Source: Pythium myriotylum (Eukaryota; Oomycota; Peronosporomycetes; Pythiales; Pythiaceae). Taken from it: a stretch of 64,000 nucleotides of DNA. This document shows positions 39,602 to 53,600 of this stretch, in pieces. Within the stretch, counting starts at the first letter, position 1, and each line of letters starts with the position of its first letter. A model generated the notes under the pieces. It made no database searches and was not told the origin of the DNA. It was given only the letters and a program-made list of their open reading frames with translations. The position numbers were made by a program, and so were the translations under genes. The stretch is from positions 1,054,001 to 1,118,000 of the forward strand of contig JALJCQ010000016.1 of the NCBI GenBank assembly GCA_023091665.1, in the 5' to 3' direction.

Positions 39602-42600
39602 TCAAAAGTCCACGTCGAACTCGTCCTTGTCCTCACGCATGGCGTGGAGACGCTGGCCGCCACGCACCGAAGGGTTCGTCTTCGTCGAATTGCTGTTGGT
39701 ACGTGGTGTGGCAGATGCCGTTGATCCTTTGCTGCCGATGAGGTTCTCCAGATCGACCTCGTCCTCTTCTTCAAACTCGGAGTAGTCACCAATTTTACCC
39801 CCTCGCATGAGCTGTGTAGGCCATTCCGAGTAAGATCGACTAATACTTGAATATAGGACCTGTATCGACGTACCTTTTGAGAGAGTTTTGTTGGAGATGA
39901 AGCCATGCTCTTGAGCACGTCATCTGAGCTCGATTTCTTGAAACTAGAAACGCTGTGAGTCTTTGGTATGGGGGAATGAGGTGAAAGTCTTACCTGGTGG
40001 AAGCGATGCCATAGGTCTTCGCTTTTGGAGGACTTGATGTCTGCAAGAATGCGGTTTGCAAAATGTTTGGGATCGGCGGCGTCGTTGAAACCTCTCGATC
40101 TCGCGGGGATTCGGCTTGCAGTGGACCCTTGGCCGCGGACGTGTCTTGTTGAAGGGATGCCGGGGCCGATTCTTTCTTAGGTGTATTCTCGCTTGCTCCA
40201 CAAACCCCATACAGAAGCTCACGAAGCTGAAGGTATAGAACACTGTAAGTAGGCCTCGACGACAGGCAAGCACGATTGACGATTGGCGATTTGATTACCT
40301 TTCGTTGGGATCGTTGGTTCGAAGGGTCAGCACTCAGGAACGCCGACGTAAACGTTTCCACCAATGGACCTATTTGCAAGGCTTTGGTAGTGTGGAGCTG
40401 TTTGATATGTGCTGAGAATGCCTTCCACATATCTGAGCAAAAGAGTAGTCAGTATTGTGAAGTCTTCTATTTGCCCGGTTGGAGGAAAACTCACCGCCTT
40501 CTTTCTCCTTCGAGTTCTGGTGAACTTTCTTCATCTTTGGCTCGTTTAGAATGCCTTCAAATGCTTTTGCAGGAAACAACACTGGGAGCAGAAATAGAGA
40601 AGTCAATCGTCACACGAATCATTGGTGAGCAGAAGAGTGCGAACCTGGTCCAAGCTCGCGTGCCAAATCGATGACAAGATCAAAGCACACGTCAGACCCG
40701 AAGAAGTTGATCTGTGCTTTACGACCACTAACTGCCATACTGAAGTCAAAGTCGTGGTGTTTAGATCCTGGCCGATATAGGAAGTATCGAAATTTACGAA
40801 CCGTAATAGGTCACGTTTGGTATCAAATGAACAGTCACTCCCAGTGATTCCCCCGACTTGCTCTCCGTCGCTGATTCCTTCTTCGACCCTTGCAATCAAA
40901 GTTGTGAGTGCTTTGAGCCTCTCGGGCATAGATATTGTTGTAAACAAAGATGTGTGCGACAGCTTCTGCTCTTCGATATTCGGTGGCGCTGGGGCTGACA
41001 CTGTTTGCGTCGGTGGATTCTCGACTATTTGGACTGTTTCCGTCTCAGAGATTGGCATCGAAGTTTCTAGTGCTGGTGATCCCATTTCACTGTTTAGTTC
41101 AATCTTCAAGTCCCCACCATTCATCGTTGTTGGCGATCCAAGTTCGCTCACAGACTCGAGTGAAGAGAGCACGAGAGACTCGACGCTTGCCGGAAACAGA
41201 ACCTTCGAGTGAGCCACCACCCCTTGGTCATGCTGTGAAAATGCAGGGGAGACAGCTGGCTCGGATGGCAGCCACGACATCCCCTCTTCATCAGGCATTT
41301 GTGATTGAATCGGTAGTGGAGCGACGGTCTCGTCCAACAACGTATCAACCGATTCGCTAGGCTTCGCTTCCGGTCCCACAAAAGTGGTTTGACTCTGCGA
41401 CAGCGCAAAATCTTTGATTTCTGGTGTATCAGGAAACAACGCATTGGACCCTCTCGGCGGTGTGGCAAGCAGTTTGTCAATAGAGAAATCCATGACACTC
41501 GGCTGGTTCGAATCGAAAGAAGTAATGAGATTGATTTTCAGATCAGCTGCAGTCTCGTTCAACTCAGATTTTGTTGGTGACACCAGCGTCGATTCCGAGT
41601 CAAAGGAGGCGGATGATTTATCTTCACGCTTGACAACCATCATCGGCACATCCCTCGAGAAATTTTGAGCCACTTCTACATGTGTGTGCGTGTTATGATC
41701 CGATGTAAATGCTTCGCGAACTTCGTCCACCGGCGGAGAATCGGTTTGTTCCGAGAAGATGGTAGGATTTGCTTCAATTGATCCATTTTCAGCCGTCGAC
41801 ACTCGCTGACTCTCCGGGGCTTCATTCGTAACTACAAGCGTCGTTTGTTGTTTGCTTGTTGGCGTGATCTCATCGGCATGTGTGTCATATGTGGTGAGAG
41901 GAGGTTGAGTTATATGGGGTGAGGCTATGGTTGAAGCTAAAGTATCGAAAGCTTCTGTCAGTGAAAACGCATCACCACAGCTATTCTCTTTCCCAGCAGC
42001 GACAGGCAATGGAAGTACGGCTTCGTGCCTATCGGCCGCATTTGCTCCGCTGATGTCAAACGTGTTCTGTGTTCCTTTTTCTGACAAAAGTCTGTGAGAT
42101 GGGTCTGTGAGCTCGGTGAGATGCGGTGGTGACGGAGAATAGACAGAAGCGTGGACTGTAGCCGTTGTTGGTGCTTCTGGAAGCGTATCGTGTCGCACCC
42201 CATGTATCGCTGGGGCATAAGAAGTCTGCTGTTCAGAAATGGAGCTCGGATCAGGCCGTATGTTGGTGCCCGTTGTTTGAATGCGAGGAGTTGACGGGTA
42301 CTCTGGCACTACCGTTGGTTGATCTTTAGCGAACAGGACTTCCGACCTAGCCCGTGCGGCTGGACCAACTTTGCCCCCCTCATGAAGGTCGCGAGAGTAA
42401 CAATAATCAGCCGTTTTCAAGTATGGATCAGGTAGTGGGTTGTTTACTGCGCCACGCTTTGAATGGTATTGAGTCGGAACCCTGATCTTCTGCGAATGCC
42501 GAGGTCGCTCAGAGTCATCGTCAGAGTTATCGCCCTTTTCAGTGCCGAGGATTGCAATAGATCTACACGTCAAAGTTACCGAGAGGGATGGGTGTCAGTG

Positions 42601-43699
42601 CCTGTACTAGCGTATCTTTCGACGGCGCACTTACTCATTTGCCTCGCGAATAGTTTTGACGGCTCTCCGTGGGGAAAAGGTGTCGAATATCTGGTCTGGC
42701 AGAACGTAACCATTGTCACTACCCTTAATTGGAGCTTGATAGCGAATTCTGCCACTTTACTTTCTACGTCCGGCTGTACGCGTTGGGCCGAGCTCAATTG
42801 CTCAGCTGCTTGACGTGCCATATACATTCGAGCACCAGCTGCGTGGTCTCGAATTGATTCGTCAAGCCGCATTGCTGTTAAATCCAAAACATGTCATCAT
42901 TTTGACCAATTCAACCCTCACCAGGTTACATACCTTGTACCGCGCTCTGACTACGAAGTAGTTCGCGTTCTAAGGCTTCGTTTCTCTCCATATTCTCCGC
43001 AAGACCGATCTCGTGACTCTATCTCATCGTCAGTCATAACGTAGTCTGGTCTCTAGTAAAGTCTGCTGCATACCGTTTGTTGTATGAGATCGTCCAATGT
43101 CCGTTCTGTTTCAAATGTCTTCTCCATGCAATGAACCATGAACATACGACTCCACGATGCAACCAGCAGCTAGATATGCAAGCACCTTCTTTGCGAGATA
43201 CCTTCTCTTCTCAATCGCGCGCTTCTTCTCCTCAAGCTCCCGCAGAGTTTGAACACGAATTGCTTGCATCTTCTCCTGCCATGCCGGATACATCTCCTCC
43301 ACTTTGCGGAGATACCGCGCCTTTTCAATTTCAAGCTGGTTGTCGCTCGGCCACAACTTCTGCGTTGTGCGTAGATACGCCTCCTCAACCTTGCGCTTCG
43401 TCTCATGGACCTCGCGAATGAAATCATCATTCCTTCTCTTAGCAGCGATCGCCGACGCACGCAAGTTCTTCCATTTTTGCTTAGCGCTCTGTAAGGCAAT
43501 GGCGCTGTATTCTGCCGCCGTCGCCTCACGGAGCGCAATTCGTCGCTCGATCTCCTGCCGCTTGGCCGTCCTTCAAACCCCCACAACCACACTATTAGAA
43601 AGAGCCCTCTTTCTTCTACCCACCAATACCATCTCTTCCTCACAATTCCTCACGGCTGCGACGTAGCGCCTCCATCTTCATCACGTACTCGGCCGACAT
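39602..43699 (-). CDS. Kizuna-like centrosomal protein
   Basis: Twelve exons: 43644-43699, 43186-43570, 43074-43118, 42934-43018, 42631-42874, 40839-42562, 40645-40767, 40495-40581, 40299-40432, 39994-40226, 39874-39943, 39602-39811; introns 50-73 nt; all phases agree, 1131 residues. The N-terminal 180 residues form a coiled coil (REELTAKRQEIERRIALREA, DDFIREVHETKRKVEEAYLR). After it comes KLFARQMSKSIAILG, close to the GRQMSAILS block of vertebrate kizuna; a 570-residue Ser/Thr/Pro-rich disordered stretch follows, then a folded segment (HHDFDFSMAV...CFDLVIDLARELGPVLFPAKAF), and an acidic end (EDKDEFDVDF), like the acidic kizuna terminus. Kizuna stabilises pericentriolar material and is a Plk1 target. 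The family call rests on short motifs; the exon structure is firmer. The start may also be 43747. Confidence 0.6.
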
Positions 43700-43890
43700 C
43701 CTGCCATCCCTTGCATCCCTCGAAGATTCCCCGATTATCCGGACCATCACTCTGGTTGCACTTGCCTGCCTGAAACCACCCAAAACTCCTACCGTTGACC
43801 GAATCTGTGTTTTTGGGTGTTTCTCCCCGAAGTTGGCGCGCTTTCCTCCATGGGGTTCAAACGGCAAGCCGCGCCCGACCCGCGAGCAGT
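43700..43890. promoter_or_regulatory. Bidirectional promoter, kizuna-like / SMC2
   Basis: About 190 nt separates divergent start codons of two cell-division genes. No specific motif stands out. Shared cell-cycle control is an inference from arrangement alone. Confidence 0.5.
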
Positions 43891-46800
43891 ATGTTCATCG
43901 AGGAGATCATCCTCGACGGCTTCAAGTCGTACGCGACGCGCACGGTCGTGAGTGGGTTCGACCCTCGCTTCAATGCCATCACGGGCCTCAACGGCAGCGG
44001 CAAGTCGAACGTGCTGGACGCCATCTGCTTCGTGCTCGGCATCACCAACCTCTCGCAGGTGCGCGCGAGCAATCTCCAGGAGCTCGTCTACAAGCAGGGC
44101 CAGGCGGGCGTGACCAAGGCCACGGTCACGATCGTGTTCAATAACAAGGAGACGGCGACGTCGCCCGTCGGGTACGAGCAGTATGAGCAGATCAGCGTGG
44201 CGCGGCAGGTCGTGATCGGCGGCCGCAACAAGTACCTCATCAATGGGCACACGGCGCAAGTGAGCCAGGTGCAGAACCTCTTCCACTCGGTGCAGCTCAA
44301 CGTCAACAACCCGCACTTTTTGATCATGCAAGGCCGCATCACCAAGGTGCTCAACATGAAGCCGCCCGAGATCCTCGGCATGATCGAAGAGGCGGCCGGC
44401 ACGCGCATGTACGAGAACAAGAAGCAGGCAGCGCTCAAGACCATGATGAAGAAGGATAAGAAAGTCGAGGAGATTAACAAGATCCTCGCCGAAGAGATTA
44501 CGCCGACGCTTGAGAAACTGCGTAGTGAGAAGACCCACTACTTGCAGTGGGCTGCGAACAACACGGAGATGGAGAGACTCCAGCGATTTTGCGTCGCACA
44601 CGAGTACCAGCGCGCGCAAGACGCGCTTAAGAACACAGCACACAACGTGGAAAAGATGAAGCAACAGCTGAAAGATGCGGAGCAGCAAGAGGAGTCGATT
44701 GGTGGCGAAATGGATCAAGTCAATGACCAGATTGAAGCTCTTCAAAAGACGCGAGAGAAAGAGATGGGCAAGGAATTCCAGCAGCTCAAGGACAACGTCG
44801 AGCGCATCGAGAAGGAGCTTGTCAAGTTCAATACCAAGCTGACGCACAGCAAGTCGTCGATTGAGCAGCATGATAAGAAACTAAAGGATCTGCAAAGCCA
44901 GTGTGTTGAAGCAGAGCAGAATGTCAAGAAGCTCGAAAAGGATGCGGAGAAGATGAGGAAGAACTATGAACAGGTAGAAGCAAGTCACGCTGAGAAGGAC
45001 AAAGAAGCTAGCGATTACCAGCGCCAAATTCAGGCATTGAACGCTGGCATGGCTCAGGATGGTGATAGTGACGAGTCCCTAAGTGAGCAACTCGCATCCA
45101 AGCAACGCGCGCTACAAGAGTGCAACACAGCAGTGAAGCAAATTAACCTCCGGTTGAAGCACGCAGAAGATAGTATCAAACAAAAGCGTCGTCAGGTTGA
45201 GCAATCCAAATCGAACAACAGCAACCTTGACCGTGAGCGCGAACGCAAAACCCAGGAGTTGGAGGGCATGCGCCGTCATATTGGCCAGCTAACCAATCGA
45301 TTTAACCCCGACGAAGAACGCCGATTGCGGGATGATCTTAACGCTCTTGAAGATAAGATCCGCCGTTGTGAACGTGAGGTTGACAACCACTCGCACAGCC
45401 TCTCTTCTCGGCTTGACTTCAAGTATACGGATCCTTACAGAGACTTCCAGCGTGACAAAGTGAAGGGTGTACTTGCAAATTTGCTCGAGACAAAGGACGA
45501 ATGGTCTGCTTTAGCACTAGAGATCGCTGCTGGTGGGCGCTTGTACCAGATTGTTGTCGATAACGAACAAACAGCCAAAGACATCTTGAAGTTTGGTCGG
45601 CTAATGAATCGGGTCACGATTATTCCGCTTAACAGAATTTCGCGAAAGACAGTTGAACCGTACAAAGTGAACAAGGCCAAACAGATTGCTCGTCAACAAG
45701 GTGGCCAAGTTTGGGAAGCGATGGAGCTGATACACTTTAGCCCAGACGTCTTACCAGCCATGGAGTACGCATTTGGGTCAACCTTGATCTGCGATAGCAG
45801 CGAGCTCGCCAAAAACATCACTTTTCATAAGGATATCAAGGTTCGAACTGTTACGCTTGAAGGAGACTCATATGACCCAGCAGGTACACTGCAGGGTGGT
45901 TCCGCACCAAGTCAAGGCGCTCCGTTACTCTTGAAGCTCCACCATTTCATCTCTAGTACGCGCGAGCTGGGTGAACTTAAACAACAGTATCAGGACTGCC
46001 GACGCACTTTGGACGCCATGCGGAAAGACTCCGAGGAGTTCAGACAGCTAAACCAGCAATTGGAGCTGAAGGAGCACGAACTTTCACTTCTCGAAGATCG
46101 CATTTCAGCAAGTGCCTTTGCTCAGATGGAACGTGATCTTGCAGAGGCCCAAGAACAATTTGACAATGACAAGGAGCTGCTCGTGTCTAAAAAAGAAGCG
46201 ATCAAGGTGTTAACGAGCGAAGTGAAGAGTTTGGAGACCGATATTACGAATCTCAAGCAGTCTCGTCAGTCCAAGATTGGCGTTCTAGAGGAACGTTTTA
46301 AGCAAGCGAAGAAAGATACGCAGAAGATTGCCGTTCAACTCAAGAAGGTTGCTCTTCAGAAGAATGAAATTGCAGTTGAGTTTGAAGACGCAGAACGCGA
46401 GTGGCAAACTGCGAAGGACTCTCTTGCTGCACTTGAAAAGGAACAGAGTGGTTTGATTAGGGAAGTGAAGAAAGTCGAAGATAAGGTTGCCGAGATCAAG
46501 CAAACTTACGATGACGCTTCACAGAAACTGGATGAGCGACGTAACCACTTATCACAGTGTGATGAGCAGCTCAAGAAACTCGCCGACATGCTCGCCCAAC
46601 TCGGAAAGAAGCGAAGCTCGCTCGAGATTGAGAGAAAAAAGGGTGAGCACAAGATCACCCGACTCCTCAAGGAGGAAGGCGAAGCAAAACATCTCGTGAA
46701 GAAGCTCGAGAAATCTAACCCCTGGATTGAGAGCGAGAAGGAGTTTTTCGGACGAGAACACACCGACTACGACTTCCGTCGCCGAGATCCAGCCAGTGCA

Positions 46801-47505
46801 AACCGACGACTTGTTGAGCTGAAGGAGGAACAGAGTGTGCTGTCCAAGAAAATCAACAAGAAAGTCATGGGGATGATTGAGAAGGCAGAACAAGAATATC
46901 AGGGCTTGATGAACAAGCGGCACATCATCGAGAACGACAAGGAGAAGATTACATCCGTGATTAAAGAGCTGGATACGAAGAAGAATGAGGCGCTTGAAAC
47001 GACATGGGGAAAGGTGACTAAAGATTTCGGATCGATTTTCAGCACTCTGCTCCCAGGAACCACGGCCAAGCTCGAGCCCCCGCAAGGCGGTAAGAAACAG
47101 TTGCCCGATCTGTAATCACATTGCTTTGATACTAATCGTTGTGAGTATCTAGGCACAATCATGGACGGTCTCCAGGTCCGCGTTGCCTTTGGCGGTGTTT
47201 GGAAGGAGAGTTTGACTGAGCTTAGTGGTGGCCAGCGATCTCTGCTCGCCCTCTCTCTGATTCTCTCGCTGCTATTGTTCAAGCCTGCACCCATGTACAT
47301 CCTTGACGAGGTTGATGCGGCGCTGGATTTGTCACACACGCAGAACATCGGTCAGATGATCCGGGCGCACTTCTCTCACTCCCAGTTCATCGTCGTTTCT
47401 TTGAAAGAGGGCATGTTTAACAATGCCAACGTCGTCTTCCGTACGAAGTTCGTGGATGGCGTGTCTACTGTCACGAGAACCGTGCCTACGAAACCTCGCA
47501 GATAG
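43891..47505 (+). CDS. SMC2: Condensin subunit SMC2
   Basis: Exons 43891-47089 and 47153-47505, intron 63 nt, 1183 residues, the family's usual length. The start [20 protein letters not shown] aligns with animal and yeast SMC2. Walker A is GLNGSGKSN (about 32-40), followed by the SMC2-typical [16 protein letters not shown] and [20 protein letters not shown]. Two long coiled coils flank the hinge (about 515-680). The second exon carries the ABC signature LSGGQRS and Walker [13 protein letters not shown]. With SMC4 and non-SMC subunits it forms condensin, which compacts mitotic chromosomes. The junction ([21 protein letters not shown]) is in the conserved C-terminal head. It is convergent with the giant gene, 102 nt apart. 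Confidence 0.97.
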
Positions 47506-47607
47506 AAGCCACACCGAAAATGTATTGAGAGTTAGTGGTCGTTTATGCAGGATTCATTCTGAGAAACTAGCACGGAAATGTTTATACAGCTGATGGTTAA
47601 CAGCGAG

Positions 47608-50600
47608 TTAGTTCGAAGCGCCTTCCAAGATCTGGTTGTTGTCCCACGACGAAGGATCTACAGTGTTTGTTTCTCCAAAGGCAGCACCCTCAGTGGTGAT
47701 ATCATCCCCACCTCCACCCTCAACATCCTCCTCCGGTGTCGAAGTCTTGGGCTTCGGGTCGTCGTTTGCGCTTCGCGACGAGCGACGTGGACGCTCCATG
47801 GACCCTGGTCGTGGCAAGTCTAATTGGATTTGCGACGCAGACAACTGATCCGCCTCCGAGTACTCGCTGTCGGCCTGAAGGGACCGCGCTAGCTGCCTAT
47901 CCAGCTCCCGGGCTCGCCTCGCCTCTTTGTCGCGTCGCGCGAGCTCCAAGATGACGCGCCAGGGCATCGGGCGGATCGTGTTGTCGCGCAAATAGATCTC
48001 GGCCTGCGCCCAGCCAAAGGCCTTGAGCCAGAGCTTCCGTACGTGGGCCTGGATCGCACGACGGTGATCCTCTCGAGCGCGGCGGCGAGCGATTCTCGCC
48101 GCGTTGTATTTCTCGTAGATGATGCTCAACACCGCAAACGATATGGTGAAAACATTCGAGAAGAACGTGATGTACGTGAGCAAATCGACGACCGTGTACT
48201 GCATCTGGACGCCTCCCATCTTCAGCAGCAGCCCACCTAGAAGAAAAAAAAAACTGGTTCAGAGCTGGTCGATCATTAGTGGGTGATGAAGAACTCACAG
48301 AAGAGCGTGACGAAGAGCTGGATCTGAGTGACTCCCGATAGCATGCTGTCAGACTGTTCCTTGAATGGCTGGAAGAACAGCAAGACCGAGAGGTAGATCA
48401 AACTGGTATGGAGATGAGAGTTGCCTTAGCTTTATCGTGGGCTAGCATCAGTGCGACTCGTCACACTTACAAGACAATCAAAGCTGCGATGATTCGGTTT
48501 GCACCAGTCTTAGCGAGCAGCCCAATCACGCAGTTGAGGAACAGCTTTCGTCCCAGGTCCCAAACTTCAAACCACCAGAACTCCGCGCGATCTGACGGGA
48601 TAATGCTGTCAGAACGAAGTATAATACATGCCTCAGTTCACAATGCTTCCTTACACGAGTGGTAGATGAAGCCCACTTGAGCGACCATGCTAGGTTCCTG
48701 TGCCATCTCGATGGGATCAAAAGATCTAGAAAGGTAATGATAACAACACTTACAACAAGCTTCTTGTTGCGCAGATAGTCGACCATCAAGTCATTCTCGA
48801 ATGTGATGAGCTTTTCCTCGTCCATATGAATACCGCGGTCGATCAAGTCTTGCCGCATCTCGATCACGAGCCGCTGCTTGAGCTGAGCGTTCGATGGATC
48901 TTGCAGAAGCATAAGCTTGTCATCTACACCCCCGCGGCGTTTGAAGAACAAAATCGTCCAGAAGAGAAGCGGCACACCTACAACCAAAATGTGAGCAAAG
49001 ACTCGTCCTTATCATTGCCAGACAACTCACCAGCGACCCAAACGACGATCAAGAACAACGTCAGTGGTAAGTAGTATAGCCATTGTCCTTGGTAGCACTG
49101 TAGACTCTTGTCGCGGGTCATGTAGAAGTCGCGTCCGATTTCGTCGCAGTAAAACATGCCAATCACACGCTGGCTCAGCTCGGGGTAGAAGAGCAAAAGG
49201 ATCCAAAAGAAGAGCTTGATACACTTGTTCTGGAAGGACTGGTAGTTCAATCGTAAGCGGACTCGAGCGCGCCAGAGTCTTAAGTTGCTGCGAACGACCA
49301 TTGCCAACACCTCCGAGGCAATATGCTGAGATGTCGGGCACGTCGGATAGTGTTTCGAAGCCGACGCAGGAAGCCGTGTGAAGATGCGGAAGCGCTCGAG
49401 GAGCTTCCCAGCGCGGGTCGAGTTCCACCATACCCTGAAGCGGTTCAGCTCTTGCTCCGCGTGAGTCGAAAGCTTGTCCTTCGCTCGTGTAACGAGGCTG
49501 CGTCGTCGCATACGGTCAGCTGGTTGTCTCTGTTCGATGCGCAGCATCGACACCATGGTTGCACGACGCACGAGAGTCTTTGGTTGGCGTTTGAGCATCT
49601 TGAAGACGGGCAAGCCACACCGAACGCAATGGCGAGGGAGACTGGATAGCTTCACGCGGTAGCGTACGACGCCCCAACACAGCAACATTGTCACAGCCAA
49701 AAGCAAGAAGATGACAGCCATTAGAGTGAGCCTAGAAGAAAACTATCGTCAGGTCTCTCAGGAACCTCAGAGCCTTGCGCATGGTGTTCTGTACCTGTAG
49801 TTTGAAAAGTAGTCTTTGTGGATGAAGCACTCGATTCCTGTGGTATCGACAACATTAAAATCCGCGATAGAGAAAATGTCCATGAGCCGGCTCATGCTAT
49901 CTGGCCACGGAATCTCATACAGTTTCTTGAACCCGCCAAAGATTTGGAAGAACCCCAACAGGATCTTGAACTTTTCGGCTCGAAAAGCTGGAGGAGGAAC
50001 TGCGCGGGGCTCGATCTGGAACAGCGTTCGCTGTCGACGCCGTAACGCGAACGTGCGACGGGCTCGCCGCAACATGTCACTAACACGCTGCCGAATGAAG
50101 GCGCTAGTCGCATGAATAATTGATCGCGGTCGCGCGTTAGGGTCGTAAATCTGGAACTTGCGGGCTGCTCGCGCTTGCTTCATTATCTCATTCTCTGTTG
50201 AATTCGAGAAGTAGTACCACACAAGCAGGAATGCAATGATCGCGAAGCCCCCGGGAATCATCGCCATTAACTTGGTCATTCTTGCAATGGCAGGATCTGT
50301 TGGATCAGAGCAGGGCTTGCACTTGCCGTTCGAGACTTTGTAGAAGCCCCTTCGGCACGTCGCGCAAGTCACTGAGCCATAACCCACTTGGCACTGATGC
50401 ATCTCAGTCAATTGCTGGATGTTGCTGACGTTTTTGAGCTCTGCTACGTCTTCTTTCAAGCAAGCATCGTGCGCCTATTGCCAACGAAGAAAATCAGCTG
50501 AAAGCTCATGTAAAGAAACTCAAGTCAACTCGAGACGTACATCACAAGTGTAATACTCCAGTTCTGATAGGCACGCGAATACACGCCGACGAGGCCAATA

Positions 50601-53600
50601 ATCATCAAACTTCTCGTCCTTCGAGCAGATCTGGAGACGGCGCGTCATGGGCATGTTCTTCTCTCCATCAACATTCTTGCACGGGTCGTTCGAGTCCCAG
50701 CTCGATGGATGAAGACAGTAGTTCTCCAGATACGACTGGCGTGACTCGTGCATGAAGAATCCTTGGGATCTTGCCGGAATACTCACACCTACAGGTGAGT
50801 TGCTTTCGTCGACCGCCTCGCACGACGCGCCAAGTGGGCACAAGTGGCACTTGACGCCATCCAAACTACAAAATCCCCACTCACATCAGCAGGCGCCTGC
50901 CCAGCGCTCGGTTTAAGTCAACACGTACCTGTACATGCCTTTCTTGCAGGGAATGCATCGCCCGTCCACACTCTCATACCCCGGGTTGCAATTGTTAACA
51001 GTAATGACGATTGAAACGTTCCGGAAGATGTCGTCCGCGAGCGAGCAATTTACAAAGAGTTCGAACGGCCTCATTCGTGGATCGGCCAGCACTTGTGCGT
51101 CGGTGAAGGTGATGTAGCCACTATCAATGTTGACGGAACTCGGAGGGTAAAAGTCGAACTTATCCTTTTCCGTGGCGAGCTTGCCGGCGACGCAGAAAGA
51201 GCGATTATCTTGGTCCGTAATGACTCCGTAGTAGTCACGCACAACGAGTGTGGGCCAGAGTGAGCTGACAAATGGACTCGTGAGATCCGGATCAGATACA
51301 TCCGTACCATCAGTCGACGAAGAATATGAGGCTGATAAGGATGACGAGGATGAGGATGATGACGACCATGAAGACGTCAACAACCGCCGAATAGGTTCTT
51401 GCGGCATGTCCTCGCGCGATCCGAGTGCTCCACTGCCTGCACTTGGGTTGGTTTCATTTGTGACAGCCAGGGGGTTACGCCAGTTTCTCTTTGTCGTCCC
51501 TAGCGACACGCCGCTCGTGACGTTCGGTGGCCACCAGCCCAAGCTGAGATACGCCGGGCTTGTAGCAATGCGGAACGACGCACAAGAATCACACGTGAGG
51601 CTAAAGGCCGCGTGGTATACCCAATAAATATCTACTCCCGCTTTAGCGGAGTTCTTCGACGCACTCAACGACGTCAATCGGTAGGCTTGGTCGCTCTTTG
51701 CTTTCATTGAATCCACGTACATTGCGCCACCAAAGTCACTCGCCGAGTTGTTTATGAACGCGCACAATGTGAGCAAAACCTGTGCGTTCTGCGTCGCTGA
51801 CACTGCACCACCAGTGTAAGCGAGATTGGAGTCAAAAGTCGTTGACGAAACATCGAGAATCGCTCCACCCGTCACAGCAATTGCACCACCAAAGCTATAG
51901 GCCTGGTTCTGGTTGATAGCACTCTGTCGCACAGTAAGCTTGCTTGAGCCCAGCATGTATACAGCCCCACCCAACGACGCACGATTGCCAGAAGCGTTCA
52001 TGGCCGAAACACTGGCGATTGCGCGTACTGACATATAGATTGCCCCACCCCAAGTCATAGCTTGATTCCCGAACAAGTTACAATTGGACAGAGTGAGTAC
52101 TGTATCCCGGCTCAGTTCGATTGCTGCTCCACGGACGGCAGCATTACCTTGAAATATAGACGAGTCAACTGAGACCTTGGCATCGACTGCGTACAAACCA
52201 CCTCCCTCTGTACTTGGCCCGCCGTTTTCAATGAGCTCGCTCGAGCTGAGGGTTAAGCTGTTATTGCGGCCGACAGAAATTGCAGAGCCAAACCCTCGGT
52301 TTTGATTCTTGACAAAGCTTGTTCCTGAAATTGACACGGTTGCGCCACTGCCCGGGACGACGAAGACCCCACCTCCACCGCCGTGAGCTTCATTGTTTGC
52401 TACACGCGATACGTTGATCGTCATTGACGAGACGCCTGTAACCAAGATACCGCCCCCGTCGTAATAGGCAAAGTTGTCGACGACTGAAGAATTGACTAAA
52501 CTGGCACGACTTGTGTCGAGATAAATCGCGCCACCAAAATCGTACGCTGTAACCTGTCTTACTATTGTCCTAGTCATTCGCAAATTCGAATGATCAAGGT
52601 AGATGCCTCCGCCGTTCGTGCCCCACGAGTACGCGATGTCGCAGTCAATGAGAGCGACATCTGAGCTGGACTCAGCATACACTCCTCCACCTTGTCTTGG
52701 AAAGACCCCAGGGTGAGGAACCCCGAAGATCAACGTTCGCTCACCAGACATCTTGGACTTTTCTTTGAGAAACAGTGTTCCACCCTGAGAGTCCCTAGAA
52801 AGAACAGAGTTGTTGACGAGCAAGCAGTCTGTCAAGTTTAGGGTGCTTGAGGATGCTGAAATCGCTCCCCCGCTCGAGCCAGCGGATTCAACAATGTTGG
52901 TGGTGAAGTTGCTCTTGAGAACCATAATATCGGCGAAAGAATTGGCCATCGCACCACCACTCATAGTCGCATAGTTCTCGGAGAAAATACAGCCATCAAG
53001 AGTAGCCGTGACATGGCTGCGGTCGTCTCCAGTAAATGCTAATGCTCCTCCTAGAACAGAAGCTTTCCCGCTCCTGAACTCACTTTCCTTGACGTTGACG
53101 ATGCTCCCACCATTCGCATATATTGCCGAACCTTCGTCAGCCTGATTATCGATAAATCGGCAGCCCCAGATCTTCAGGATAGCGTTGTCTACGAATACAC
53201 CACCTCTTCCAGCCAAACCCTGCTGGATATCAAAACCCGACACCTCAGTGTTACTGTGTGGTGCAAGATAGAACGCAGAACCATCGCCTTTTGACTTTGT
53301 TTGGGTCGCGAGGCTCACGTTCACGAGCGATGTCGCCAATAGGTGCGCTGGCACAAGCTTGCTGCTTCCTTCAGCGTAGAAGCACCCTCCTTTTGCTGCG
53401 GAGTTCTGCTCCAGGATAATACCAGTATGAAGAATCACCGAACTACTCAGACTCACACCTCCTCCTCCAACCTTGGCGCTGTTTGAACTAACAGTGGACT
53501 CGAGAATTTCGCATGATGACTGGCTACTAAGGCTGAGCCCTCCGCCTTGGATATTTGCTTGGTTATTTCGGATCACGCTTCCTTCGATTTTTGCATTGGC

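Noticed and set aside
43789..44871. 360-codon Leu-rich open frame antisense to SMC2
   Set aside because: Shadow of SMC2 codon usage (CTC/GAG); no recognisable domain.
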